Counted from the stretch's first letter, positions 1-9,472 are shown. The stretch is DNA of 64,000 nt from Cupriavidus sp. UYMMa02A (GCA_001725945.1 LRMT01000021.1:50316-114315); one strand, 5' to 3'. The notes: generated from the sequence alone by a model not told the origin. Translations and numbers: made by a program.

Positions 1-61
1 GAACCGGGCGGCCGTCCCCGGTGGTTGCTGCCTGCCGGCAGCGTCAGCTTCAATGTCAGCG
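1..61. other. Region downstream of catA
   Basis: Short stretch after the catA stop. It holds a small perfect hairpin at 27-42 (GCTGCC-TGCC-GGCAGC) without a T-run, so it is at best a weak terminator for catA. No gene is visible. Confidence 0.3.
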
Positions 62-985
62 TCAGGCGGCGGCGCGGGTGCGCTCTACCTCTGCCGGCGG
101 CGCGTCGTTGCGCTCCGCATTCAGGCGGAAGTCGAAGTCGATCGAGGCGAACGGCTTGTCGACGCCATGCTTGTCCAGCGCCGCGGGGTCGCTGACGCGC
201 GTCACCGCCGGCACCAGGCCTTCACGGCTGGCGAAGGCGAAGTCGTCCCACAGGTATTCGTCGCCGTCGATATTGATCTGCGTGGTCAGCTTGCGGTGGC
301 CGGGCGCGGACACGAAGAAGTGGATGTGCGCGGGGCGGCGGCCGTGGCGGGCCAGCAGGTCCAGCAGGCGCTGCGTGGTGCCTTGCGGCGGGCAGCCATA
401 GCCCATCGGCACGTTGCTGCGGAACTGGTAGCGGCCCTTGTCGTCGGTGACGATGGTGCGGCGCAGGTTGAAGTGCGACTGGGTCTTGTCGAAGAACGAG
501 TAGTTGCCCAGCAGGTTGGCGTGCCAGACTTCGACCTTCGCCCCGGGCAGCGGCTTGCCGGCGTCGTCATAGACGGTGCCCTGCATGAACAGCACTTCGC
601 CCTTGCTGGCTTCGCTGCCGTCGTCCAGCCGCGCGAAGCCCTTGCTTTCGGGCGCGCCGGCCACATACAGCGGGCCTTCGATGGTGCGCGGGGTACCGCC
701 GGAGATACCGGCCTTGGCATCGGCCTCGTCGGCACGCACGTCCAGGAAGCGTTCCAGCCCCAGGCCCGCCGCGAGCAGGCCGAGTTCCTGGCTGGCGCCG
801 GCTTCGGCCATGTACTCGATGCCCTTCCACACTTCGCTCTGACTCAGGTCCAGGTCCTCGATGGCCTTGAACAGGTCAGTGGTCAGGCGAACCACCACCT
901 GCTGGACGCGCGGGTTCGGCGTGCCCTGCGTGGCGGTATCGACGATGAATTGCTTCACCAGTGCTTCGATTTCGGCGTGCGTCAT
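62..985 (-). CDS. catA: Catechol 1,2-dioxygenase
   Basis: Intradiol dioxygenase of 307 residues that opens catechol to cis,cis-muconate with non-haem Fe(III), the first step of the cytoplasmic ortho-cleavage pathway. The four iron ligands fall in the family pattern: Y162 (LGNYSFFD), Y196 (PMGYGCP), H220 and H222 (RPAHIHFF). The N-terminal helical dimer domain is followed by the beta-sandwich catalytic domain. The start at 985 (MTHAEIE) is chosen because a GGAG lies just upstream; the frame is open further upstream but that part is not family-like and runs across the operator. It is divergent from a LysR gene and one gene away from catB, so muconate-induced expression is expected. The reading frame is intact. 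Confidence 0.95.
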   Translation of the reverse strand: MTHAEIEALVKQFIVDTATQGTPNPRVQQVVVRLTTDLFKAIEDLDLSQSEVWKGIEYMAEAGASQELGLLAAGLGLERFLDVRADEADAKAGISGGTPRTIEGPLYVAGAPESKGFARLDDGSEASKGEVLFMQGTVYDDAGKPLPGAKVEVWHANLLGNYSFFDKTQSHFNLRRTIVTDDKGRYQFRSNVPMGYGCPPQGTTQRLLDLLARHGRRPAHIHFFVSAPGHRKLTTQINIDGDEYLWDDFAFASREGLVPAVTRVSDPAALDKHGVDKPFASIDFDFRLNAERNDAPPAEVERTRAAA

Positions 986-1124
986 GTTGTCTGCTCCGGG
1001 ACTGTCGTTGTATCCAATGGCGTCGAACGGTCGGTCAGATAATGCGTTTGAGGTATCAAGGCTTGCCGTTCGACTTGGTACGGAGCATAGTTCACGGGTA
1101 TTTTCGGCGTCCAACACTGATTTA

Positions 1125-1150
1125 GTATCTTTTTTATACCCAGCAGGTAT
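1125..1150. promoter_or_regulatory. CatR/BenM-type operator, three half-sites
   Basis: GTAT (1125-1128), ATAC (1136-1139) and GTAT (1147-1150) are spaced exactly 11 bases apart. The last two form the ATAC-N7-GTAT site known for CatM/BenM-family LysR regulators. The right half-site overlaps the ATG of the LysR gene (1149-1151), which suggests autorepression together with control of divergent catA. Spacing and motif are seen directly; binding is inferred. Confidence 0.75.
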
Positions 1151-2072
1151 GACCATCGAATTGAGACATTTGCGTTACTTCGTGGCGGTGGCGGAGGAAC
1201 GCAACTTCACCCGCGCGGCCGAGCGCCTGCATATCGCCCAGCCGCCGTTGAGCCGCCAGATTCAGCAGCTCGAGGAGGTGCTGGGCGTGCAGCTGTTCGA
1301 GCGCAACACGCGCCCGCTGCGCCTGACCGACACCGGGCGCTTCTTCTACACGCACGCGCTGCAATTGCTGGCGCAGACCTCGGAGCTGGAGGCCATGACG
1401 CGGCGCGTGGCCAAGATCGAACGCAAGATGTCGGTGGGCTTTGTCGGCTCGACGCTGTACGGCATGCTGCCGCGCATCATCCGGCGCTTTCGCACCGAGC
1501 ACCCCGACATCGAGATGAGCCTGCACGAGATGTCGACCATGGACCAGATCAAGGCGCTCAAGGACGGGCGCATCGACGTGGGCTTTGGCCGCATCCGCCA
1601 CGACGACCCGGCCGTGCGCCGCGTGGTGCTGCGCGAGGAACGCATGATCGTGGCGCTGCCGCTCGGGCACCCGCTCGCGACTGGCCATGCCACGTTGTCC
1701 TTGCATGACCTCGTGGAAGAATCGCTGATCATCTTCCCCAAGGCGCCGCGCCCGAGCTTTGCTGACCAGGTGCTTGCTGCATTCCATGATCGCGCACTGA
1801 AGCCACGCAAACTGCACGAGGTGCGCGAACTGCAGATCGCGCTAGGACTCGTGGCGATGGGCGAGGGCATTTCGGTGGTGCCAAGCAGCGTGTACGGGCT
1901 CAAGCGCGACGATGTCAGCTACGTCGAACTCGACGATCCGAGCCTGGTGTCGCCGATCATCATGAGCATGCGCATGCTCGACGAATCGCAGGACCTGCGC
2001 GAGATGCAGGCCATGATCTACCAGCTCTACGAGGAACTGGGCATGTCCTACAATCCGCCCGGCCATGAGTGA
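1149..2072 (+). CDS. catR: LysR-family regulator of the catechol pathway (CatR/BenM type)
   Basis: LysR regulator of 307 residues with an N-terminal winged helix-turn-helix (MTIELRHLRYF, then AERLHIAQPPLSRQIQQLEE) and a C-terminal periplasmic-binding-like effector domain. The AQPPLSRQI recognition helix and the sequence LFERNTRPLRLT are typical of the CatR/BenM/CatM group, which respond to cis,cis-muconate. It sits between catA (divergent) and catB (co-directional), and ATAC-N7-GTAT operators lie in front of both catA/catR and catB. The start at 1149 gives the family N-terminus; the frame is open upstream but not LysR-like. The frame is intact. Confidence 0.9.
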   Translation: MTIELRHLRYFVAVAEERNFTRAAERLHIAQPPLSRQIQQLEEVLGVQLFERNTRPLRLTDTGRFFYTHALQLLAQTSELEAMTRRVAKIERKMSVGFVGSTLYGMLPRIIRRFRTEHPDIEMSLHEMSTMDQIKALKDGRIDVGFGRIRHDDPAVRRVVLREERMIVALPLGHPLATGHATLSLHDLVEESLIIFPKAPRPSFADQVLAAFHDRALKPRKLHEVRELQIALGLVAMGEGISVVPSSVYGLKRDDVSYVELDDPSLVSPIIMSMRMLDESQDLREMQAMIYQLYEELGMSYNPPGHE

Positions 2073-2111
2073 GTGCGCCCGGCGCGGCGCATTGGACATT
2101 CGGTCTGATCC

Positions 2112-2126
2112 ATACCTGATAGGTAT
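2112..2126. promoter_or_regulatory. ATAC-N7-GTAT operator upstream of catB
   Basis: A perfect ATAC (2112-2115)-N7-GTAT (2123-2126) site lies in the catR-catB gap. A further imperfect pair, GTAT-N7-GTAT at 2196-2210, overlaps the catB start codon. A strong recognition site combined with weaker activation sites is the arrangement known for CatM/BenM promoters, so muconate-dependent activation of catB by the adjacent regulator is inferred. Confidence 0.7.
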
Positions 2127-2208
2127 GTGTTGAGACATCATCGGTCTTGGACAGCGGGAAAACGGGCTCCCATACTTTCGCCTACGACATTCACTGTATC
2201 GAGAAGGT

Positions 2209-3327
2209 ATGAAAGCGACGATCTCCGCCATCGAGGCCATCCTGGTCGACCTGCCCACCATCCGGGCCCATCAACTGGCCATGGCCACCATGCAGCAGCA
2301 GACGCTGGTGATCGTGCGGCTGCGCTGCAGCGACGGCATCGAGGGCATCGGCGAAGCCACGACCATCGGTGGTCTGTCCTATGGCGATGAGAGCCCGGAA
2401 GGCATCAAGCTGGCCATCGACACCTACCTCGCCCCTGCGCTGGCCGGTGAAGATGCCACCAACGTTCACGCCGCGATGGCGCGGCTGAACAAGATTGCGC
2501 GCGGCAACCGCTTTGCCAAATCGGCGCTCGAAACCGCGCTGCTCGATGCGCAGGGCAAGCGCCTCGGTGTGCCGCTCGTCACGCTGCTCGGCGGCGCCGT
2601 ACGCAGCACGCTGCCGGTGCTGTGGACGCTGGCCAGTGGCGATACCGCACGCGATATCGACGAAGCCGAGCGCCTGCTGGCCGAGCGCCGGCACAACACG
2701 TTCAAGCTCAAGATCGGCCGGCGCAGCGTGCGCGACGACGTGGCGCACGTGTCGGCGATCAAGCGCGCGCTCGGCGACCGTGCGCGCGTGACGGTGGATA
2801 TCAACCAGGCCTGGAACGAGGCCGATGCCGCAGGCGGCATTGCCATGCTCGAAGCCGCGGGCATCGACCTGATCGAGCAGCCCACGCCACGCGAGCAGCG
2901 CACGGCGCTGGCGCGGCTCGCGGCGCGCTTCGTCGTGCCGATCATGGCGGATGAAGCTGTATGTGGTCCCGAAGATGCGATGGAACTCGCGCGCATCGGC
3001 GGCGCCGATGTGTTCGCGCTGAAGATTGCCAAATCGGGCGGGATCTTCGGCATGCTGCGCACGGCTGCGGTCGGAGATGCCGCGGGCATCGCGCTGTACG
3101 GCGGCACGATGCTGGAAGGCAGCGTCGGCACCATCGCCGCCGCGCATGGCTTCTGCACGCTGCCGCAGCTCGCATGGGGCACGGAGCTGTTCGGCCCGCT
3201 GCTGCTCAAGGACGACGTGGTCGTGCAGCGGCCCGAGTATCGCGATTTCAGCCTGCACTTGCCCGAAGGCCCGGGGCTGGGCCTGGCGCTCGACGACGAC
3301 AAGCTCGCGCACTACCGGCGCGCGTGA
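2209..3327 (+). CDS. catB: Muconate cycloisomerase
   Basis: Enolase-superfamily enzyme of 372 residues that converts cis,cis-muconate to muconolactone with Mn2+. The muconate lactonizing enzyme residues are present at the expected spacing: K166 and K168 in FKLKIG, metal ligands D197 (VDINQAW), E223 (EQP) and D248 (ADEAVCG), and K272. The capping domain is N-terminal and the beta-barrel follows. The start is the ATG at 2209. Muconolactone isomerase (catC) is not adjacent, because a convergent antiporter gene follows within 20 bases, so the pathway must be completed elsewhere. Confidence 0.95.
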   Translation: MKATISAIEAILVDLPTIRAHQLAMATMQQQTLVIVRLRCSDGIEGIGEATTIGGLSYGDESPEGIKLAIDTYLAPALAGEDATNVHAAMARLNKIARGNRFAKSALETALLDAQGKRLGVPLVTLLGGAVRSTLPVLWTLASGDTARDIDEAERLLAERRHNTFKLKIGRRSVRDDVAHVSAIKRALGDRARVTVDINQAWNEADAAGGIAMLEAAGIDLIEQPTPREQRTALARLAARFVVPIMADEAVCGPEDAMELARIGGADVFALKIAKSGGIFGMLRTAAVGDAAGIALYGGTMLEGSVGTIAAAHGFCTLPQLAWGTELFGPLLLKDDVVVQRPEYRDFSLHLPEGPGLGLALDDDKLAHYRRA

Positions 3328-3345
3328 GCCAGCGGTGGGGTCCGC

Positions 3346-4425
3346 TCAGGGCACCACCGACAGGAACAGGTAGGCGGCCAGGATCACAAGGTGCACGACG
3401 CCCTGGAGGATTGTGGTGCGGCCCCTGCCAAGCGTGAGGGACGACACTACCAGCGTCAGCATCAGCAGCACCGTTTCCTTGGGGCCAAGCCCGAGCTCCA
3501 GCGGTTGTCCGATCCAGATGAAGACCGCGGCGACCGCCGGAATGGTCAGGCCGATGCTCGCCAGCGCCGAGCCGAGCGCGAGGTTCAGGCTGGTCTGAAT
3601 GCGGTCGGCGCGCGCGGCGCGCAACGCGGCCAGCCTTCCGGCAACAGCACCATGCCGCGATGATGATGCCGACCACCGCTGCGGGTGCGCCGGCGTGCAG
3701 CACTGCGGCTTCCACCGATGGCGACAGCAGTTTGGCCAGGCCCACCACCAGCACCAGGCACACGACGAGCAGCAGTCCGCTGATCGTGGCCACGCGTGCT
3801 GGCGGCGGCGGCGCGTGTTCGTTTTCGTCCGAACTGCCGTCGGCCAGGAAGTAGTCGCGGTGGCGCACGGTCTGCACGAACACGAACGAGCCATACAGCA
3901 CCAGCGACATCACGCCGCAAAGCCGAGCTGCGCAGGCGTCAGAACGGGCCCCGGCGAGCTGCTGGTGTAGTTGGGCAGCACCATCGTCAGCACCAGCAGT
4001 GCCGCCAGCACCGCCATGGCGGCATTCGCGCCCGGCGCTGGAAAGCCTGCTCGCGATGGTGGAGCCCGCCGACGAACAGGCACAGCCCGACGATGCCGTT
4101 GCAGATCAGCATGACGGCGCGAACACCGTGTCACGCGCGAGTCCGGCCTTCTCCGGTCCCGACGAGAGCATCACCGAAACGATCAGCGCCACCTCGATCA
4201 CGGTCACCGCAATGGCCAGGACGAGCGTGCCGAACGGTTCGCCGACCTTGTGCGCCACCACTTCCGCATGGTGGACCGCTGCGAACACCGCGCCGGCGAG
4301 CGCGGGCGCATCAGCATGATCAGCCAGCCCTGGCTGGGCAGGCCGAGCCCGGCGGCGAGAATCGCCGCCGCGGCAAGCGGCGCCCACACGGTCCACGCCG
4401 GCAGCTTGTTGGAAGTCAGTGCCAT
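3346..4425 (-). pseudogene. chaA: ChaA-type calcium (sodium)/proton antiporter, frame broken several times
   Basis: Repairing at least six single-base deletions gives one continuous integral membrane protein of about 360 residues with CaCA-family features. It starts MALTSNKLPAW at 4425 behind an AAAGGA ribosome site and has the exchanger motif region VGEPFGTLVLAIAVTVIE, a second half with PEGLAALRAARADRIQTSLN, and the ChaA-like end ASIGLTIPAVAAVF followed by GRGRTTILQGVVHL. The breaks lie near 4308, 4115, 4035, 3914, 3650 and 3635, and several are repaired by one G in a G run. The role would be efflux of Ca2+/Na+ in exchange for protons. Decay is possible but sequencing error is more likely. 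Confidence 0.75.
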
Positions 4426-4630
4426 CCCTGTTTTTTCCTTTCTAGTTTTAGGTGCCCCCGAGCGGCGGCAAGAGACGTGCGGGCCATGCGCCCGGCACGA
4501 AGCAGAAGGGTGACCGGCACGGCAGTGTTGCCGCGACAGCACAAGTATGGCAAGGGAAGTGGGATTCAGTTCCCTGGAATTGCGCGAAATTAATGAGATT
4601 TCGCGGCTCTTGGTGGGGATTTCTGAAGTG

Positions 4631-4786
4631 CTAGGGATCAGGTGGGGACGGTCCTTCGTGTTCCCCAGGGCGCGGCGGCGGGGAATCCCGCAGCGCGGGA
4701 TGATTGCGCGAGACCCAGCGGGCGGCAATCAGCAATGCAATCAGGCAGGCGACGAAATACGCGCCGCAAGCGACGACGTGTTGCAT
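4631..4786 (-). CDS. Small membrane protein, function unknown
   Basis: Predicted 51-residue protein starting MQHVVACGAY, with one hydrophobic segment (ACGAYFVACLIALLIAAR) followed by a proline-rich, charged tail. A weak AAGGG lies before the ATG at 4786. The frame is open further upstream to 4858, but only the shorter form begins with a clean membrane segment. It is not assigned to a family. It stands alone between the antiporter gene and a terminator. Confidence 0.45.
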   Translation of the reverse strand: MQHVVACGAYFVACLIALLIAARWVSRNHPALRDSPPPRPGEHEGPSPPDP

Positions 4787-4974
4787 TCTTGACCCTTGAG
4801 AACGGCTCTGATGGCCGATAAGGGCGGCAGTATGGGCAGCATTCGCTACGTCCGACACCCTCTTTCGGGAGGGGAACCGATAGAGAGGGCATTTGGAGCT
4901 GGTCCTGCCAAAACATACGGAGCCGCGCGCATGCCAATAGCGGCAATCTCAGCTCCCCAAGCAACCCCCGCAAA

Positions 4975-5006
4975 TAAAAAAGCCCTCGGCCGGGGTGGTC
5001 GAGGGC
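4975..5006 (-). terminator. Rho-independent terminator (minus strand)
   Basis: The arms GCCCTCG (4982-4988) and CGAGGGC (5000-5006) form a 7-bp stem. On the minus strand it is followed by a run of T (AAAAAA at 4976-4981 on the plus strand). It lies downstream of the Nudix gene and the small frame at 5030-5185. Confidence 0.75.
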
Positions 5007-5029
5007 CTTAAGTGGTTGAGGCGTACCCG

Positions 5030-5185
5030 TTAACCGCCCCTGTAGCGAGTGTACTCGTGAACCATCGCCGCAAATGGGTCATTCCGGCGGCTGTCGCGCT
5101 GCAGCGACGGTTGGCGCCGCGCGTCGCCGCAGGAATCATTCACGCGCCACTTTTCCGGCGAGAAGGTGCGGCATGCGGGGCCCAT
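5030..5185 (-). CDS. Possible small protein, unknown
   Basis: A 51-residue frame (MGPACRTF to HEYTRYRGG) ends 24 bases before a good terminator and follows the Nudix gene on the same strand. Support is positional only: the ribosome site is weak (AGG) and no family was recognised. It may be just the 3-prime untranslated part of the Nudix transcript. Confidence 0.25.
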   Translation of the reverse strand: MGPACRTFSPEKWRVNDSCGDARRQPSLQRDSRRNDPFAAMVHEYTRYRGG

Positions 5186-5219
5186 GCCTGCGCGGCACCG
5201 TTGCGCGCGTGTCACGCTT

Positions 5220-5603
5220 CTACCGCACGTGTTCCTGAAAGAACTGCGACACAATTTGCCGCGTGGTCGGACTTGTCTCGATCTCGCCGAGCTTCTCGTG
5301 AGGCAGCCACTGCAGGCACTTGATCTCATGCCCGGGCTTGGGCCGCGCGGATGCGTTGATAGCCGCGGTGAACACATGGTGCACCGTGGTTGCACCGATG
5401 AACTGGAATGCACCGACCAGCGTCTTCGCTTCCAGCGCTGTCTCCTGCTGCAGTTCGCGCCGCGCCGTGTCCTCGGGCGACTCCTGCTTGCCGGGGCGGC
5501 CGCCCGGCAGCGCCCATCGCACCCCGTCTTTTGAAACGAGCAGGACGCGGCCGTGCCGGATGCATACGACGGTGGATCTGACTTTTGGCTTCAACGGTTG
5601 CAT
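5220..5603 (-). CDS. Nudix hydrolase (MutT-like)
   Basis: Protein of 127 residues with a Nudix box G-x5-E-x7-REL-x2-E at about residues 37-58 (GGRPGKQESPEDTA, then RRELQQETAL). The usual REUXEEXGU is slightly altered: the first Glu of EE is Gln and the Gly is Ala, both tolerated in the family. Such enzymes cleave nucleoside diphosphates linked to another moiety; the substrate cannot be read from the sequence. The start MQPLKPK at 5603 is chosen because the upstream extension is not family-like. It is the only clear gene before the terminator at 4975-5006. Confidence 0.85.
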   Translation of the reverse strand: MQPLKPKVRSTVVCIRHGRVLLVSKDGVRWALPGGRPGKQESPEDTARRELQQETALEAKTLVGAFQFIGATTVHHVFTAAINASARPKPGHEIKCLQWLPHEKLGEIETSPTTRQIVSQFFQEHVR

Positions 5604-5855
5604 GTCAGCTCCTGCAATGACGCGCGGCGGTGTCGCCGGCGGCGTGGTACGAGTCGATGCACAGACCGATGCGCGCTCGCTCCGCATTTCCTGATCGCAG
5701 CGCACGATGGTACATGCGTTTGGGCCGCACCTGTCAAGGGGCATCAGCACGGAGCATCACTCATGCCAGGCGGTGGAGGGACGCCGAGCCGGCGCGGCAT
5801 GCCTCCGGCATGCATCTTGAATGGCCACTGACATCTTTGCCAACGATACGCTCTC

Positions 5856-6479
5856 ATGCCACGCCGCGCCGAACCTCCCCGCGAAGCCGTGCCTGCGCGC
5901 GAGCAGGTCAACGCGTGCCGGCGCTGCCCGCTGTGGCACGACGCCACGCAAGGCGTGCCGGGGGCGGGTCCTGCCAGCGCAAAGGTCATGCTCGTCGGCG
6001 AACAGCCAGGCAATGAGGAGGACCTGCAGGGCGAGCCCTTCGTCGGTCCGGCTGGCCGACTGCTTGGCGAAGCGCTGGCCCGGGCCGGACTGGAGCGCGA
6101 CGACGTGTATGTGACCAATGCCGTCAAGCACTTCAAGTTCCAGATGCGCGGCAAGCGCCGCCTGCACAAGACGCCGGGGCAACTCGAGGTCGAAGCCTGC
6201 AGCATCTGGCTGGAACAGGAAATTCATGCGATCGAGCCGGCGGTGATCGTGGCGCTTGGGGCAACGGCAGCCAGCGCCGTGCTCGGCAAAAAGCGCGTGG
6301 CGCTGTCGACGCTGATGGACGCGCCGGTCGAAAAGGAAGGGCGAATGGTCGTTGCCACCTATCACCCCTCGTTCGTCCTGCGCCAGCGCAGCGAGGAAAG
6401 CCGCCGTGCCGCGTTCGAGCGCATCGTGGCCAGCCTGCGCCAGGCGGCCCGCCTGGCGGCCGGTCCCCGCAGGCGGTAA
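5856..6479 (+). CDS. udgX: UdgX-type uracil-DNA-binding protein / glycosylase
   Basis: Uracil-DNA glycosylase superfamily protein of 207 residues. Motif A is GEQPGNEED (48-56), followed by GEPFVGPAGRLL; motif B is in the segment VATYHPSFVL (167-174). The loop K100-R-R-L-H104 followed by KTP matches the KRRIH loop that defines UdgX, in which the His becomes covalently attached to the abasic sugar after uracil removal (known for the mycobacterial protein). Cluster ligands appear to be C21, C24 and C115, with H92 where family 4 enzymes have a Cys. The Ile-to-Leu change in the loop is conservative. It stands alone with no obvious operon partner. Confidence 0.85.
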   Translation: MPRRAEPPREAVPAREQVNACRRCPLWHDATQGVPGAGPASAKVMLVGEQPGNEEDLQGEPFVGPAGRLLGEALARAGLERDDVYVTNAVKHFKFQMRGKRRLHKTPGQLEVEACSIWLEQEIHAIEPAVIVALGATAASAVLGKKRVALSTLMDAPVEKEGRMVVATYHPSFVLRQRSEESRRAAFERIVASLRQAARLAAGPRRR

Positions 6480-6761
6480 ATCTTTCCATGATCGACTGCA
6501 ATTGCGCTCGCGTCTTGCGAAGGCCGAGGCGCCCGCGGGTCTCCTATGCGTGCCGAATGCGTGCCGCATGCGACAGGCATGGTCGTTGCAATGCACTCCC
6601 CTACCTCGCACTGCGCGTCATTGCAGCCGAGCCGACGACAAGGAGAAACAGATGGCCGCCCCACGCCCGGCGATATTGCCACGGCCAGCGATAGGCTGAC
6701 CGCGTTTTCGAACCCGCCCGGACCGGCCCGCTGAAAGGCGCGCTTAACACCCAGGGCGGGA
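6480..6761 (+). other. Intergenic region and possible leader of the ABC exporter gene
   Basis: No complete gene is visible. A strong AAGGAG precedes an ATG at 6652 whose frame closes after 15 codons. One missing base would extend it to 6734 (ending SNPPGPAR). This may be the true, mis-sequenced N-terminus of the ABC gene that follows, or a short leader peptide. Confidence 0.3.
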
Positions 6762-9472
6762 ATGCCGGCGACAGTGCCATCCATCTCGCGCCGAAGGATC
6801 GCAGGCGAGCTGTGGCGCGCGATCTGGAGGTTCCGTGCGCGCGTCCTCGTCGCCGTGGCGCTGCTGCTGCTTGCCAAGGCGGCGACCGTTGCGGTGCCGC
6901 TCGTCCTCAAATTGATCGTCGACGAACTCACGCCAGTTCCGGTGGCTGGAACAGGCGCGCAGGCCGGGTCGATCGCGCGGCTTGTGGTGACGATGCCGGC
7001 ATATCTGGTACTCGCCTACGCCGTACTGCGCCTGCTCGGCAACGCCTTCAACGAACTGCGCGACGTGGTTTTTGCCAACGTGGCGCAGCATACCGTGGCC
7101 GGCTTCACGGCCCGCACTTTCGCGCACCTGCACAAGCTCGGCGCGCGATTCCATGCGCGGCGCGAAACCGGCAGCGTGATCCGCGACCTAGAGAAAGGCA
7201 CGGCGGCAATCGGGTTCCTGCTCGGGGTTTCGGTGTTCACGATCGTGCCGACGCTGCTCGAGATCGGCACGGTGCTTGTCATCATGATTGCGGGCTATGG
7301 CGCGAGCTTCGCGTTGATCATCGTCGTGGTGTTCGCGCTCTATGCGGTCTGCACCGTGCTGCTCGCACGCCGTCGCATGCGCGTGCAGCGCGAAGTCAAC
7401 AGGGTGGAAGCGCAGACCAACAGCAAGGTGGTGGACAGCCTGCTGAACTACGACACCGTGAAGTACTTCGCCCGCGAGTCGTTCGAGTCCCGGCGCCTTG
7501 GCGGCCTGCTGGGCCGGTGGGTCGACGTCAGCGTGGAGAACCAGTATGCGCTGTCCACGCTGCATATTGCGCAGAGCGTGTGCATCGCGCTCGGCGTGGC
7601 GAGCGTCATGCTGCTGGCCGTGGACAAGGTGCTGCATGGTGCGCTGACCGTGGGCGACCTGGTCCTGATCAATGCGTACATCATCCAGGTCGTGCTGCCG
7701 CTCAATACGCTGGGCTTCATCTTCCGCGAGTCGAACGATGCAATGACCAACGTCGAGCGCCTGTTCGCGCTGCTCGACGCCAAGGGGCGGGCCGGCGAGG
7801 ATGACGATGCGCCGGGTGCGTCGGCGTTGCGCATCAACACCGGGACCATCGCGTTCGAGAACGTCAACTTCAGCTATGACCCGAGCCGCCAGACCCTGTG
7901 GGACGTGAGCTTCCATGTCGGCGCGGGGCAGACGGTGGCCGTGGTCGGCGGCAGCGGCTCGGGCAAATCGACGCTCGCGCGGCTGTTGTTCCGGCTCTAC
8001 CAGCCCGATTCGGGGCGCATTTTGATCGACGGGCAGGACCTGCGCCTGGTCACGCAGCGCAGCCTGCGCGAGGCGGTCGCATCGTTCCGCAGGACACCAT
8101 CCTGTTCAACGACACCATTGCCTACAACATCGCCTACGGCAGGGAAGGCGCGACGCGCGCCGATGTGGTGGAAGCCGCGCGCGCCGCGCAGCTCGATACC
8201 CTGGTCGACCGCCTGCCGGACGGTTACGACACCATGGTAGGCGAACGCGGTGTCCGGTTGTCCGGGGGCGAGCGCCAGCGCGTGGCCATTGCCCGCGCCA
8301 TGCTCAGGAAGCCGCCGATCATCGTCTTCGACGAAGCGACCTCGGCGCTCGACACGCGTACCGAACGGGCGATCCAGCAGGAGCTGGCCGAAGTGGCCCG
8401 GGGACGCACCGCGTTGATCATTGCCCACCGGCTGTCGACGATTGCCGATGCGGACCATATCCTGGTCATGGAACATGGCCGCGTCGTGGAGGCGGGCACG
8501 CACCAGAACCTGCTCGCGCGCGGCGGCGTGTACGCGCAGATGTGGCGCCTGCAGCAGCAGCAGCGCGAACTGGAACGCACCGAAGAGCGGCTCGCCATGC
8601 AGCCGATCCGGCTCGAAGCGCTGGTGGCCGGCGTGGTCGATGGTCTGCGCGACATCATCGCGGAACGCAATATTCACCTGTTCACGATTGTCGGCGAGTC
8701 GGAGCTGCGCGTGACCGGCGACCCCGGCGTGCTCCAGCAGGGCATCTGGCAACTGTGCGAAGGCGTGATCGACACCATGGACGCGGGCGGACGGATCGAG
8801 CTTCGCCTCGAGCGCCTGAATGGCGATGCCGCGCTGACGCTGGCCGCGACCCAGCCCGCCGAAGGGCGCCGTGTTCCGGCCGCCGATATGCAGCGGCTGC
8901 AGGCGCGGCTGGCCGAAGCGGGCGTGACGCTCACCGCCGATTCCGCACGCCAGGTCTGGACCTTCCGCATGCCGATGCGGCCCGTGCGCGAGGCCGTCGC
9001 GCTGCCATCGCCATCGCCGGATGACTTCCCCATGCCGGGGCCGCAGGCGCTGCGCGACCGGTGCGTCATGGTGCTGGACGACGATGCGCCGACGCGGGAA
9101 GTCCTGGTCGAAGCGCTGGAAGACCTCGGCGCGCGCGCGCTGGCATTCGGTCGCGGCAAGGATTTGCTGCAGGCATTGGCGGCCACTTCCCACGCCGACT
9201 GGCCGAACGTGCTGCTCTGCGATATCGCGCTCCATGAAGAAGACGGCTATACGGTCCTGCGCGATGTGCGGCGGCTGGAAAGCCAGCGCGAAGTGCCGCT
9301 GCTGCGGCGGGTGACCGCTATTGCGCTGTCGGGGCACGCGCAGCCGCAGGACCGCATCCGCGCGATGATGGCGGGCTTCCAGATCCATCTTCCGAAGCCG
9401 GTCCGCATGGCCGAGTTGATCGCCGCGATCCAGGCGCATACCGTGCAAGGTTCGGAGTTGCCCGAGCGTTAG
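6762..9472 (+). CDS. ABC exporter (Atm1-like) fused to a degenerate kinase ATPase domain and a receiver domain
   Basis: About 903 residues after restoring one G near 8087 (LREAV then [10 protein letters not shown]). The first part is a six-helix exporter domain (about 15-330) and a complete ATPase: Walker [10 protein letters not shown] near 395-403, signature LSGGE near 500, Walker [13 protein letters not shown] near 520. The frame then runs on without a stop through a coiled segment into a histidine-kinase-like ATPase fold (about 617-702: [25 protein letters not shown]) that lacks the N-box Asn and the G boxes. It ends in a receiver domain (about 769-894) with acidic DDD, phospho-acceptor D821 (LLCDIAL), S857 and K879 (LPKPV). 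Atm1/HmtA-type relatives export glutathione-like or metal conjugates. The start is uncertain; an ATG with better ribosome site lies at 6652. Confidence 0.85.

Noticed and set aside
2191..3312. Open frame of 373 codons opposite catB
   Set aside because: catB has all catalytic residues at the family positions; the antisense frame has no family features.
5757..6611. Minus-strand frame of 284 codons opposite udgX
   Set aside because: No domain; the plus strand contains the full set of glycosylase motifs.
7997..9448. Open frame of 483 codons on the minus strand inside the ABC-receiver gene
   Set aside because: His/Arg/Gln-rich composition typical of antisense frames; the plus strand has clear ATPase and receiver motifs.
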